Source: Antedon mediterranea (lineage: Eukaryota; Echinodermata; Crinoidea; Comatulida; Antedonidae). Taken from it: 60,000 nucleotides of DNA. Position 1 is the stretch's first letter. The number at the start of each line of letters is the position of its first letter. Under the pieces are notes generated by a model, which was given only the letters and a program-made list of their open reading frames with translations, made no database searches and was not told where the DNA came from. Of this stretch, positions 1-10,807 are shown piece after piece. Both the position numbers and the translations under genes were made by a program. The stretch spans positions 23,810,432-23,870,431 of the forward strand of contig NC_092679.1 in the NCBI RefSeq assembly GCF_964355755.1, in the 5' to 3' direction.

Positions 1-227
1 ACTCAGTTTCCCTCAGCCAATTGATTCTGCAACAGTTCTAGCTATGCTACAATAATAGAGTAAGACAGTTTCTTCAATCGTCTGTACCATGGTATTCAAA
101 AAGCAGTAGTAGAAAGAAAGTAGCATGTAATTCAAACTCTGCATAGATTTAATATGAACCATTATGTCCCCTGTAATAAATCAGATAAAAACAAATTACA
201 CTACAGTATGTAGGCTGAATCATGGCT

Positions 228-372
228 CCCACTTAAGCTTGGTTCCCACTAGCACATAGCGCAAGGATGCAAGCCGCAGTGCAATTGACCAATCACAAGC
301 GACAGTTTGAATAATTCATTGCTTTTGATTGGTCAATACCCTTGCGTTGCATCCTAGTGGCACAATACAACG
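228..372. mobile_element. MITE family 1 (AAGCTTGG ends, CCAAT-rich core)
   Basis: The left end reads 'aagcttggttcccactag' and the right end has the inverted 'ctagtgg'. The core carries opposed 'gaccaatca' and 'gattggtca' words, making the element roughly palindromic. Related copies lie at about 3168-3260 (partial) and 7733-7880, with an end fragment at 55404-55430. There is no coding capacity. The transposase superfamily cannot be told from the ends. Confidence 0.6.
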
Positions 373-530
373 ATGTACATCGATGCAATGTGCCATAGGA
401 AAATGACATTGCATATATAAAGCGGGAACCGACAACAAATAAGCATGTGTCGTAGATGCATCAGTGTCGCAAACTGAGGCAAGTTGAGCCGCTTGGGTCA
501 ATTACGGAAAATCTGAAACTACAAAACGGC

Positions 531-675
531 TAAAGCTCTGTATACACTATCAAACTATTTTGAGAAAAGTGTGATGTGCCCAAATATGGTAGTGATATGA
601 CATCATCATTTTCATATATTGGCACATCACATTTTTTGTCACATAAAGTTTGAATGACAGTGTAGACATAGCTTT
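531..675. mobile_element. MITE family 2 copy 1
   Basis: The element starts 'taaagctctgtatacacta' and ends with an inverted, slightly decayed copy of the same sequence. The interior contains 'cccaaatatggtagtgata' and 'tgacatcatcat'. At least five related copies occur in this window (4875, 5673, 12433, 36541, 55251), in both orientations, which defines it as a dispersed palindromic non-autonomous DNA element of about 150 bp. Confidence 0.75.
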
Positions 676-776
676 ATTTGATATTTTATTAATCTTATTC
701 TTGATTTTCTTTGTGGTGTGGATCTTTATTATACAAAATGTTTACATCTTAAATATTATATTAATCTATAATTCAG

Positions 777-3700
777 AAAGCTGCTGTGAAGGATTAGAAG
801 TTTACAAACCAAGTATTCAAACATGCTGCGCAGACTACAGCTACTTGCCCTCCTTTGTGAAACATAAGGTAGTGGCAGGGCGGGGTGAATGCTGTAAACT
901 AACAGACGTATATGACCCCGACACCCAAGTATGTTGTGGCGATGGTGATCAGGGTGTTGTGCAGTCCAGATACGATGGATTAAACGAGAAAACATGCTGC
1001 GGTTTGAAAACTTACAATAATGACAATGAAATGTGCTGTAATAAGGTATACTCATGCTTTGAAATGAATTTAACTAAAGTCTAAGGGGACACAATAAATG
1101 ACAGTGCACAATAAACTGACATAGGAATGAAATAAAAATTTGAGGGGGGGGGGGTGGATGTGGAAGAGGAGGATGGAAGGGGATAAGGGTGGGAAGGGGG
1201 TTAAAGATAAGGAGAGGAGATGTTTGCACTAAAAGGGGTCTCAGATATTTAACTACATTTTATATCTATATTTTACAAATATTAAATTATTAAACATTAT
1301 GTCAGCGTTCCTCTGTTTAAGAAATATTGGATGGTAGATGAGGGTGAAGACAATCTTTTTCATTACTTTCATATAACTTATTGAGAAAAAAAAAAAACAA
1401 TATTGCAGTGAAAAATGTATTTTACTGCAGTAACTGCAGTAGAATTATGATCATTTATTTCTATGAAGGAGGTAGTAGCATATGAAGCTGGCCAAGAATG
1501 TTGTGGTATTGTCGCATACAGTCCAGACACTGAATTATGCTGTGATAACAAACGACTGAGCAAAGAAAATGGCATGACAGACTGTTGTCGTAATATTAGT
1601 TACAATCGTGAAACACATCAATGCTTTACATCTACACCACAAGGAGTATATGATAAACGTAAGTATTGCCTGAATATACATCCTTCCTTTAAATAAAAAC
1701 CATTCCTAGGACCAGGAATAACATTGTTTTTAGATAGTCTTGTGACAACAGAGAGTGTTTTTCTACCAAACCACTACTAGTACTACTACTTTTTCAACAA
1801 TTTAAAAACTATGTGACCTGATAAATTTACAATAACCTTGCTGGCTATATAGAGGTCAAAAGAAAACAGCGCCGACATTATCGGTGTATGTTTCAATCAA
1901 ACAATGGCTCAGGTAATAATGTGCTTTTAAGAAGATTTGTGCATGAAGTGCTGTATCAAAATTACATATTTCATTTATTTATTTGAGGTACTTTAATCTT
2001 ACAGATGTTGCAATTTGTTATAATACTGCTTACAATTCGTACAAAGACGGTTGCTGCATCGTAGACATAGAAAAGAAAAGATATGGAAGAATTGCTCAAG
2101 GCATACCAGAGAAGAATGCTGTAAAAAAATGCTGTGGACTTGATAGCTACTTGGATAACACACACATATGCTGTAATGATCACCTTTATGAGAGGTCTTC
2201 ACCTGATGTGAGGTGCTGTGATCATGGAGAAGGTATATTGTAGTTATCAGAAGATTCACATTCTGCTGCTGGTTTACCAGTTTGGTATCAAAACCTTGTA
2301 TAGTATGTACCATTCAAAAACCTGGATGACTTACTAAAACATCATGTTCCGACCAAAACACACAATTTATTCTCTGCTTTTTTATTGGCTGTTGCTCTAA
2401 AAATGTTGCCATTATTTGCACAGTCCCCTTCACAATAAATTAAATTTTTAAGTAAAAAATGGATACACAGTTTTGATATAAATAGCAACAATATGACCAA
2501 CTTTAATATGATGCTATGACCAGAACAATTACCACCCAGTACCACTAACCACTAATACTGTACCTAACTAAACAATAAATTAATTTTACGGAATAATTTT
2601 ACTGTGGGGGTTTTCCCATTTGTTTTAGAGGGTACTTGCCCGATATGTGAGCAGTTTGAATCCAGAAGACATTTTTTTTATTCATACAACATAATTAAAA
2701 AGCTTTTGTTAATGAGTTATGGCTGATTATGAGACCATGTTCTAAAAAGGGCACTCATCTGTGTAGTTTTTATATTGGAACACTTGCCGATTGTGTTAAT
2801 GTAAATCCGATATGGTTAAATCAAAAGGTTTAGGAAAGAATTCAATTATTAACACATATTGTATTCCAGTTTTTCAACTAGGTATTCTATCTATTTTATC
2901 ACAGAAATATACAATACAGTAACTGATCTTTGCTGTAGTGGTAAACGCCATGTGAAGTGGGCAAACGACACAGAGTGCTGTGGTGAGAATACTTACAACT
3001 CAAGTACCCATATCTGCTGTGATAACAATATGGTTATCTCACGCGTGAATGGAGATCAGTGCTGTGGTGACAGTCTATACTGGTTGGCAACAGACACTTG
3101 CTGCATGGGTTATGGTTATGGAAATCAAGGTGAGCAAAGAGTGCGAAGCTGATGTACTGTAGTCTAAAGCTTGGTTTCTGAAGCAATTTTACCAACCAGG
3201 CCGCGATAGGTCATTCAAACTGTCGCTTGTGATTGGTCAACTCATTTGAGTTGCATCCTCATTATTTCAAAAAGTTTCTCTATTTACAGTTTCACATTTC
3301 TGTGTAAACGCTTTTTATATCCAACACTTATCCAAAGGCGTTTTTAGCTTCCTATAAACAAGGCATTTTTTTTCCAGGTATTTTTCAAACAAACATTTAT
3401 CCGAATCAAATTGGAAAATGTTGCGGCTATCAGATATATAATGATTCTCTGTCTATCTGCGACAATGACAACATTTATAAAAAGAATCATTCAAATGATG
3501 ATAGTGTCTGCCACCAGTATAATGTTGAAAGAACAGTGATGACCTATGACTCCAATGAAAAGGTAAAGAATTGAGCTTTTGTTGTGTTGCGTTGGGGTGC
3601 CCATACAGTACACTTTGTTCAGAGGTTTTTCACATCAACAATTCCTTCATTGTCCTTGGATATTTACATCGTCTGTATCCCTCTAATTGCAGGTTGACTT

Positions 3701-6700
3701 CTTCTCTGTGTTGTTTTAAAGTTATTTTCGCTTGTTTATCGATCAAATTATGTCGAGCAAAATTGATGCACTATTTGAACTTTTTTAACTCACCCGCATT
3801 GCGTCTCGAAACAATGCCTCTCATATTCCAGTCTGATATCCTTTACTATTATGCTATACCACTCTTTCTCTCCCCTATCAATAGAATATATTTATATTCA
3901 ACTGTTTCTTATAGAAATGCACTGATGGAGCAGTTACCTTAATTCGGCATGACAACAATCGCCTTGTATGTGCAGGAGAAATATATGACCACTTTAACGA
4001 GTATAATCAGGAACGTCATTGCTGTGAGGGTGGATCAACTCAAGCATACTTTCCAGACATTCAATCGTGTTGTGGAGGAAGTGTGTTTCCAATACCACTT
4101 GTATATAGCAAGTTAGTATTTTTAAAATGGAGAATCAATTAATATCAAGAAGTGATAAAATACAATAAAATCAAAATGCTCTGTCAATTGTAGATTTTGG
4201 AAGTCAATAAATTCCACTACAAATAGAAATGTGCAAAGACATAGAATACTGCATGTGGCAGAAAATAAAGTCCCCATGTCATTTAGTCGCGAGGGGCATT
4301 TATTCAAATAAATACGGTAGTAATATTTATTCAATAATTCATTTGTAACCTCCCTAACAACAGATGCTGTGGTACAACTGCCTACGATAACCGCACTCAA
4401 ATCTGTGCTGGTAGTCAAGTGTGCGATAAGATTGATAATCAGACGATACCAAAATCCTGTGGTGGACACTGTTACAATCCAAATCATCAATCTTGTTGTT
4501 TTGGAGAACTCATTGGGCCTGGGCAAACATGTTGTAAGAATGGGGTAAGACTAGTATTCTATAACGTTCTTTAAACTATAATTTTTTAATAAATAATAAT
4601 AATAATAATAATAAGTTATAGAAAAGATTAAAGCAGGAAGACCCTCCTCAAACCAAGTTTCAAATGCAGGAAAACCTTATCTGTGTTGAGGGTCCTAAAC
4701 AAATTTGAACTTATATCCCTTTATATACAGAATACATCTATGAAAACATACAACACTATAAAAAACATATCTTAATACACCAGCATACACTGGTAGTAGA
4801 ACTACTTTGTGACACCCCTACTGAAGCTCATTTCCCACTCTAAAAATGTAGGCCTTCATATGTTTTGCATTTAACCTCTGTCTACACTATCAAACTTTAT
4901 GTGACATTAAAAATATGTGTCCATATATAGACATAATGATGTCATATTACTACCATATTTAAGCATATCACTACCATATTTGGGAACATCACACTTGTTT
5001 TTGTTTGATAGTGTAGACAGAGCTTTACATCGCCATTCATGTATTGATACTCAATTTGTGCTATGTTGTCACTTGTAGGTATACCAAACACCAGGTACTC
5101 CATTGGGTTCCAAAGATTGTTGCAATTCTGTTGGCTATAATGCTGAAACTGAAATCTGCTGTGGTGGTTCAAAACTGTATGCTAAAAACTCAACAGGTAC
5201 GATCAAAGACCATAGAGGTACTATACAACTAGAAAGTTAGAGCGAAATGATAGGAATAGGGCAGAGACTCCACAAAATGGCTCCCTCATCTAAATCAGAA
5301 TCCATGTTTTAAAAAAAAATACCATACAGTTTTATACAGCCATATTCAAATGTCTCTCTCTTTTTGAGCTGTTAGTGTTGGTGTGTTTGAATTGATTCCC
5401 TAGTTGTGTTTTAAGCATACTTCTACTACTACTCAGTAGTATGGTTGGGAGTCGGGTTAAGCTGGGAAATCTGCTACATTCAAATGAGGTCCAGAGTTTT
5501 TGATGATTTGAAAAAGATTTCACAGAAAGTCCATAAACATATTGGTAGTTGATCATTGAAAAATTTTTTAACAAATTTGATTACTGCAAAAAAAAAAAAA
5601 TAAATAAACCACCTAAAAATGGAAAAAAAAATGTAGCCCTAAAATTAGGTATTGTAAAACACAATCATCCATCTAAAGCTCTGTCTACACTCTATCAAAC
5701 TAGTAAAAAAAAGTATGATATGCCCAAATATGGTAGCAATATATGAGAGCTTAACAGATAAAATGCTTAGAAACCAGGTTTTAAATAATTTGATTTTGTT
5801 TTATAGATCTGATATGTTGTGGTGAGCATCTCAAGAACATGAATGATGACATGACGGTCTGCTGTGACGGAAAGTTACTATCTACTGAGCACAACAGAAC
5901 ACTTTGTACTGGACAAGTATCCCACAATTCCACAGAAACTGTGTGCGAAGGTATACGATACCCTGTGCATGATGGTGTCTGTTGCGGCGAATACATCCTG
6001 AACACAGAACAAGAGGTGTGCTGTGAGAATAACCGATACCCAAAAGAAAAAGACATGGAGTGCTGTGGTACTATTCTCTTTAATTCGACTGAAGACAGCT
6101 GTTGTAAAACATCCTCGGAATTCATCTACAAAAAGAGTCAGCCATCGATGTGTTGTGATGTTGAAAACTATGACAACACAAAGGGTACCTGTTGTGGAGG
6201 TATCTGGTACACAGATGTACTCGCTGGTGAATGTTGTGGACCGAGAATTATCAGAAATCCTTCTGAGGAAACATGCTGTGGGGGACGAATTCACACAAGA
6301 GACATTCTTTATAATTTTCCACAGATATGCTGCAGTGGTGTAATGAAATACGCACAGCATGGTGATCACAGTATATGCTGCGAGGGCAACGTGATAGATA
6401 GTAGTCAGACCAGCTGCTGTAATGGTGAACTCATGATCAAAGAACGACAGAGGTGCTGCGGTGGTACTATACAGAATTTAGCGCATGGAAATGAACAATG
6501 CTGTAATGATCGACCTTACAACTCCAGATTGGACGCCTGTTGCGATAACTCGATAATAAATCTATCCAATGCCACTTGCGTTGTTGAAACATCAACTATT
6601 GTCGCTACCGAAACAACTGATGTACCAGAAATCAATAACGCAGAAACCAGCCAAACTTCTGAACTTTCAAATGACATTGCAATTATTGTACAACCTTGTG

Positions 6701-7155
6701 CGTCTAACGAAACTCACGGATGCTGTTCTGGATTGCCATTTAACAAGTCTGAGCGAGGATGCTGTGACGGAACAATATATCTGACAACCGAGTCAACCTG
6801 TTGCGGGTCAAGTGTCTGCGACCTGTCCAAAGGAACAGAATGCTGCGAAGAAAGAAACTACAACCCGGATGAACAGATCTGCTGCCTCGGTAAGCTACGA
6901 AAAAACAAAAAACATACGGCATGCTGTAGAAGCAGGACGTTCAACTATACAAGCCAATTCTGTTGCAAAGGTGTACCGATACCTTTAAACAAACTGACAC
7001 CAAAATGGTCAGAACACTGCTGTCCAGCGGGTCAAGCTATCAGTAATTTGACAAGGACATGTAAAGAGGTGAACAGTAATCATGCTGTCTTAATGGATGT
7101 CATCCTGCCATGTAATGCTTTCTTATTCTTTCTATACTTCTGGGGACTCTCCTAA
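777..7155 (+). CDS. Galaxin-like di-cysteine repeat protein, GPI-anchored form, 5' partial
   Basis: Nine exons join in phase: 777-1045, 1469-1658, 2005-2232, 2905-3129, 3378-3562, 3915-4111, 4364-4544, 5079-5196 and 5807-7155, each with AG/GT borders. About 980 residues are visible. They consist almost entirely of short units of the form CCG..xY[ND]...xxCC, the hallmark of galaxin, an extracellular matrix protein first known from coral skeletons. Numerous N-glycosylation sequons are present. A Ser/Thr-rich, cysteine-poor linker (about 6580-6700) splits the last exon. The C terminus after the last cysteine is a hydrophobic stretch (AFLFFLYFWGLS) directly before the stop, typical of a GPI attachment signal. 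The signal peptide is not seen because the gene starts left of the window. The protein is likely on the cell surface or in matrix; its partner is unknown. Individual exon borders are hand-called, most firmly where phases agree. Confidence 0.82.
1144..1200 (+). repeat. G-rich tract in galaxin intron
   Basis: A run of ten G followed by many short G runs (ggg, gggg, ggggg) on the + strand lies just after the first visible exon. It has the spacing needed for a G-quadruplex. A similar poly-G run lies at 36042-36055. No function is claimed. Confidence 0.5.
3168..3260. mobile_element. MITE family 1, decayed copy
   Basis: It contains 'aagcttggtt', the inverted CCAAT core 'tgtcgcttgtgattggtca' and 'gttgcatcc', all shared with the element at 228-372. 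The left end is intact and the right end lost. It lies in the intron between exons 2905-3129 and 3378-3562 of the galaxin gene. Confidence 0.55.
4875..5028. mobile_element. MITE family 2 copy 2 (galaxin intron)
   Basis: It begins 'cctctgtctacactatcaaa' and ends 'gatagtgtagacagagcttt', perfect inverted partners over about 18 bp. The core is shared with the copy at 531. It lies in the intron between exons 4364-4544 and 5079-5196. Confidence 0.75.
5673..5753. mobile_element. MITE family 2 copy 3, truncated
   Basis: The left end 'ctaaagctctgtctacact' and 'gcccaaatatggtagcaata' match the family, then the element stops after about 80 bp with a short 'gagctta' end. It is an internally deleted copy just upstream of the large last galaxin exon. 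Confidence 0.65.
6884..6895 (+). other. Candidate alternative 5' splice site inside last galaxin exon
   Basis: The reading 'ctcg|gtaagc' places a near-consensus donor after base 6889, in phase 1, immediately after an ICCL motif of the galaxin repeats. The downstream exon at 8560 also starts in phase 1, so use of this donor would replace the GPI tail with that exon. In the unspliced form the same bases simply encode the next galaxin unit. Confidence 0.5.
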
Positions 7156-8559
7156 AATTCCTTTCTGCAATTTTATAATATAAAATCAAAAATTAGGTCT
7201 AAGAAATATTATTTCTTCCATGTTAACAGATGATCTTACTACAGAAACAAATTTAGGTAGTGACAATATCAGGTGAGGTCAGCACTCATGGAACTAAATG
7301 CTGTAACAGATTAAAAAATACAAATAAAATGCATGGAATTACTTACTATGTTTGGCATTAATTGGAAACATTTATAACGACCGTTCCTATAATTATTTTT
7401 GTACATAATACTTTAAAATAATATAAAAATTAAAACAAGATTTTAAATTATATATTTACCATAAAAAATACACCTATTAATTACTAATTTTCCTGGTATA
7501 TGCCACTTTGTATAGCTTTCCCACGTTTTTTGCAACTTTACAAACAAATTAATTTTACTTTGCATATAGTATGTGACTATTTACCACTAACTATTCTACT
7601 TTTATTCTCTATGCAATATTTCATAAACTTATTATTAGCTTGTTTTTGTTTTCTTTTGCATACTAATTTCTGCTTATTTAATTTGATTTTTTGTTTAATA
7701 TAATTTTCCTTTATCTGTTTTAACTCATCTAATAAGCTTGGCTTACACTAGAACACAACGCAAGGACATGAACGCATCACAAGTGAGTTGACCAATGACG
7801 AATTAATTCGTCATTTGTGATTGGTCAAATGTACTTACTGTATGTTCTTACGTTGAGGCCCAGTGAGAACTGAGTTTAAGGGACCATGTCGAGATTATTC
7901 TACTACTAGGTGCTACATTGTTTGCTCTGTTGATATGCAATAGAAAGTTTTTTTTGGGTTAATATCACTGTTTATTGCTGTGATTGCCTCACTATGTATA
8001 TCACACAGTAAATATATCATGTATATTAGTTAATACAGTACCTGCAGTCAGTAGAGCAATTTATACATGATCCCTTACTTTCCTACCCTTTGCATGCAGA
8101 AAATTTATTTTAAACATTTTATTTTCTTTCTCTACTTCTTCCTAAACATACTTTTACTTTATAATTTTCTTGTATGTAATATGGTTTATTTTCCATATAG
8201 TAAAAATTCCACAGTATACTACCATCCACAACCACAGTAAATTAAAACACCTTTAATAAGTAGACAAAGTGGCCCCTTAAAGAGGATGTATTCCTACTTA
8301 TTTCTTCCACGGGAAAGTATCCCCTTATAGAATGTCGAAAAAGAGGGGTACTTTTACTGTTATCAACACCAACCCCAGTATGACCCCTGGTCAAACAACA
8401 ACAATACAAACTTGCTCAACGACAGGCTTGTGCATGTTATGCAAATAAATACACCCTCTGGTGGTACACAAGAAAACAGCACACAACACAACATTTTCAC
8501 AATACTATTAACTATGCTGTAGATAAAATTAATAAACTTATTTTTTCTTTTTTCCGTAG
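7156..8559. other. 3' UTR of GPI form / putative intron to NTR exon
   Basis: No coding sequence is seen. An AATAAA lies near 7323, suitable for polyadenylation of the long form. The stretch also holds MITE family 1 (7733-7880) and ends in a strong polypyrimidine tract and acceptor (8541-8559, 'ttttttctttt...gtag'). Confidence 0.5.
7733..7880. mobile_element. MITE family 1 copy
   Basis: It begins 'aagcttggcttacactag' and ends 'cagtgagaactgagttta', a diverged inverted match. The core is a palindrome around 'gacgaattaattcgtca', flanked by opposed 'gaccaatga' and 'gattggtca'. Confidence 0.65.
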
Positions 8560-8945
8560 CCTGCACACAGTGCTCCAATTGTCCCCTAGATGGCAAGTGG
8601 AAACGAGCAATGAACAGTAAAAACGTTTTATTCAGCTTTGAAGTCGTATCGTGGAAAACATCGCACAAACATTTGATGATCAAAGTCGCAGATGTTCGAC
8701 AAATACAACCCAACAACGTAACTAACCACCAGAAACTAGACACAATCTTAATGCCCTCTAAATGCATGTGTTGTAATTTCGAAACAAATATACGTTATAT
8801 AGCAATGGTTAATACAGAAATTAAGGGTAGCGAATTTCGTCTTCGTGGAACAGACAAAATTGTGAAGACACAAATAAATCTTGAAGAACGTATAAAAAAA
8901 TATATGAGAAGAAAAGATTCTAACAGAATACAAAGGACTTATTGA
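8560..8945 (+). CDS. Terminal exon encoding a netrin-like (NTR) module, probably alternative end of galaxin gene
   Basis: The exon follows an excellent acceptor and reads for about 127 residues to a stop, starting in phase 1. An upstream ATG within it (8610) is not needed. The sequence opens with CTQCSNC, has alternating hydrophobic beta-strand-like stretches (FEVVSW, MIKVADVRQI), then KCMCC and RYIAMV. It ends in a basic tail (YMRRKDSNR). This order of an N-terminal cysteine cluster, a mid C-x-C-C and a YLxMG-like strand is what NTR/C345C modules show, for example in PCOLCE-type proteins. NTR modules bind proteases, BMPs or matrix proteins. Joined to the donor at 6889 it would give a soluble galaxin-NTR protein; it could also be the 3' end of another transcript. 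Cysteine number is lower than in classic NTR domains. Confidence 0.55.
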
Positions 8946-8992
8946 TGATAAATTTATGTAGAATAGGTTATTTAAATAATATATTATATTGA

Positions 8993-8998
8993 AATAAA
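8993..8998 (+). terminator. Polyadenylation signal after NTR exon
   Basis: An AATAAA hexamer lies 48 bases after the stop codon of the NTR exon. This supports that exon being a genuine 3' terminal exon. Confidence 0.55.
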
Positions 8999-9069
8999 AA
9001 TATATAACATCTGATTGATATACAGTATTAAAGAAAATGCCAAATGATCAACTTGAATCCAATTAAATT

Positions 9070-9412
9070 ACCCTATTGTTTCTAATAAACGCCCCCTCTG
9101 AGATTTCTCCGTATTGTAATGAGTGCTCAAATAGAATTGCCTGTGTATCCTTAGATTGGTATTAAATGGAAAATATATTTATTTCACCCACTAGCGATGG
9201 ACTTATTGCTGGTCAAATAACTAGCAAACGGGATAAGGCCTAGATATAGCTTGCACATTAACTTGTTTTTCAACAAATAAAAAACTTTTTAACTGTTTTA
9301 AAGCAGCCTGTTTAGGTATTTTTGGGTGTTAAAATGTACCTCCAATAAATGCCCCCACCCCTTTTTGAAAAAAATGCAACGACCCGGGGCGTTTATTAGA
9401 GACAATACGGTA
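9070..9412. mobile_element. MITE family 3 (AATAAACGCCCC ends)
   Basis: The left end 'attgtttctaataaacgccc' and the right end 'gggcgtttattagagacaat' are inverted copies over about 25 bp, enclosing about 300 bp with no ORF. Part of a similar end ('aataaatacggtag') is seen near 4308-4321. It lies between the galaxin and TFB2M-like genes. Confidence 0.65.
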
Positions 9413-9853
9413 GTTCATCTAGCAAACAATTCTCTGATACCGGATTTTAAATAACTGTGCAATGCTTTGTACATTCCTTCTGTATCTTCTGTTTATGTAC
9501 AGTATTTAAAAAATAAATTATAGATTTAAAAGACCAGGGTATATACAAAAAGAAAACAACAAAAACAAACTGTGTTTGGAAAAACCAAAGAAATATAAAG
9601 GTTCACCGTCACTACTTTAGTTGACTGAATAAAAGTTATTAATGATAAATTAAAAAATTAAAAAACATTAACTAACCATCAAGAAGTCCCATACTGAAAT
9701 GTCTAGCTGAAAACGTTTATAAATGTATTTTAAATCCACCAAAAGTTTTTTTTTAAGCTTTATAATTTTATTTTTTTAAGAAGTGACCGTGCATCTTTAA
9801 TATTTGTTTGTAAAGTAAAAGCATATTGCTATATATGTAAGCCTATATGTATA

Positions 9854-10005
9854 CAGGGGCAGATTCAAGAGGGGAAAGGGGGTGTGGATGAAAGAGGATC
9901 ATCACCCACACTATTTTTAGGTGGGTTTCAATATTTTTTTTTTTGAAAATTTGTGTGTAAATTGTGTTTTTGGACACTCTTTTCTAATTTTTGAATCTGC
10001 CCCTG
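9854..10005. mobile_element. Short MITE, hAT-like ends
   Basis: Terminal inverted repeats 'caggggcagattcaa' and 'ttgaatctgcccctg' are perfect over 15 bp and enclose about 120 bp of noncoding DNA. The CAGGGGC start resembles hAT-type MITEs, but I could not see an 8-bp target duplication. Confidence 0.65.
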
Positions 10006-10807
10006 ATTTAATTAAGTTTTCTAAAGTTTTATGGGTTTAATAAATGTTTGAATTCATTATATCAATATATACATAGTCAGGGTTAAAGGTCAGAAATTGG
10101 AACTGTGAGATACTGTTTTGGGTTGTGTCCTTGTTGAAAGTTGATAGCAGTAAGCAATTTAGATTTATCATTATTGCTAACATTTTTCCGATTTACGTCT
10201 TTAAAATAATAGTTAAATTGATTAATAAAGGATTATGTTTAGGTGTACTAATATACAAAGAGTAAACATCTATTTATACTTTTTTACTTGAAATATTTGT
10301 CTAAAGTTATTTTAAATATATTATTTAAGCATCATTTTTGGATTTTCTTTTTATTTTTATCCATTATAGTTAACAAAGATGAAAATCACATTTTCTTGCA
10401 AACGAGAAAATAATTTATAGACTGATTTCACAATTGCATTTATCTCTACTACGTCAGAAAATATATACAAGAACTGCGAATGGCATGTGATACTTAATTA
10501 ACCAATCAAAATGCAAGCATACACTCAAGTGTATTATAAAACTGGCCATTTAATTTGCATATTTGGTAAAATCAAACAGTATTATGTAAAAATCAAAAGG
10601 CAAATTACTGAAAAACCCCAATAACACTAACCCTCCTTCAGCGCAATTATATAAAATATAAATGTGTGTTGTATGCAAAAACAAGTTATATTGCCCAATG
10701 GGCATCCTCAGATCGGTAGTCATGTGATGCCTTTTTGACCAATCATGTTCACATATGTAATATATCGGATCGATCTAGAATAAGAGGCATTGACTGACCT
10801 GTACACA
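10006..10807. other. Intergenic stretch, nothing recognised
   Basis: AT-rich sequence between the MITE and the 3' end of the minus-strand TFB2M-like gene. I see no ORF or repeat of note. Part of it is presumably the 3' UTR of that gene. Confidence 0.4.

Larger units (their letters stand above)
1..776. other. Intergenic or intronic sequence upstream of first visible galaxin exon
   Basis: I see no convincing coding exon here. The stretch holds two miniature inverted-repeat elements (about 228-372 and 531-675) separated by anonymous AT-rich DNA. The galaxin gene must begin to the left of the window, because its first readable exon (777) starts in phase 1 and has no signal peptide. An open frame just left of 777 is the intron read through and begins inside a MITE, so it was not used as a start. 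Confidence 0.55.

Noticed and set aside
650-776. Hydrophobic frame before the first galaxin exon as a signal peptide
   Set aside because: The frame starts with TTG inside a MITE and is separated from the coding exon by a good acceptor (attcag) that agrees in phase with the rest of the gene.
3571-3942. 123-residue open frame between galaxin exons
   Set aside because: It lacks the cysteine pattern, overlaps the real exon at 3915 in another frame, and is bounded by proper donor and acceptor sites.
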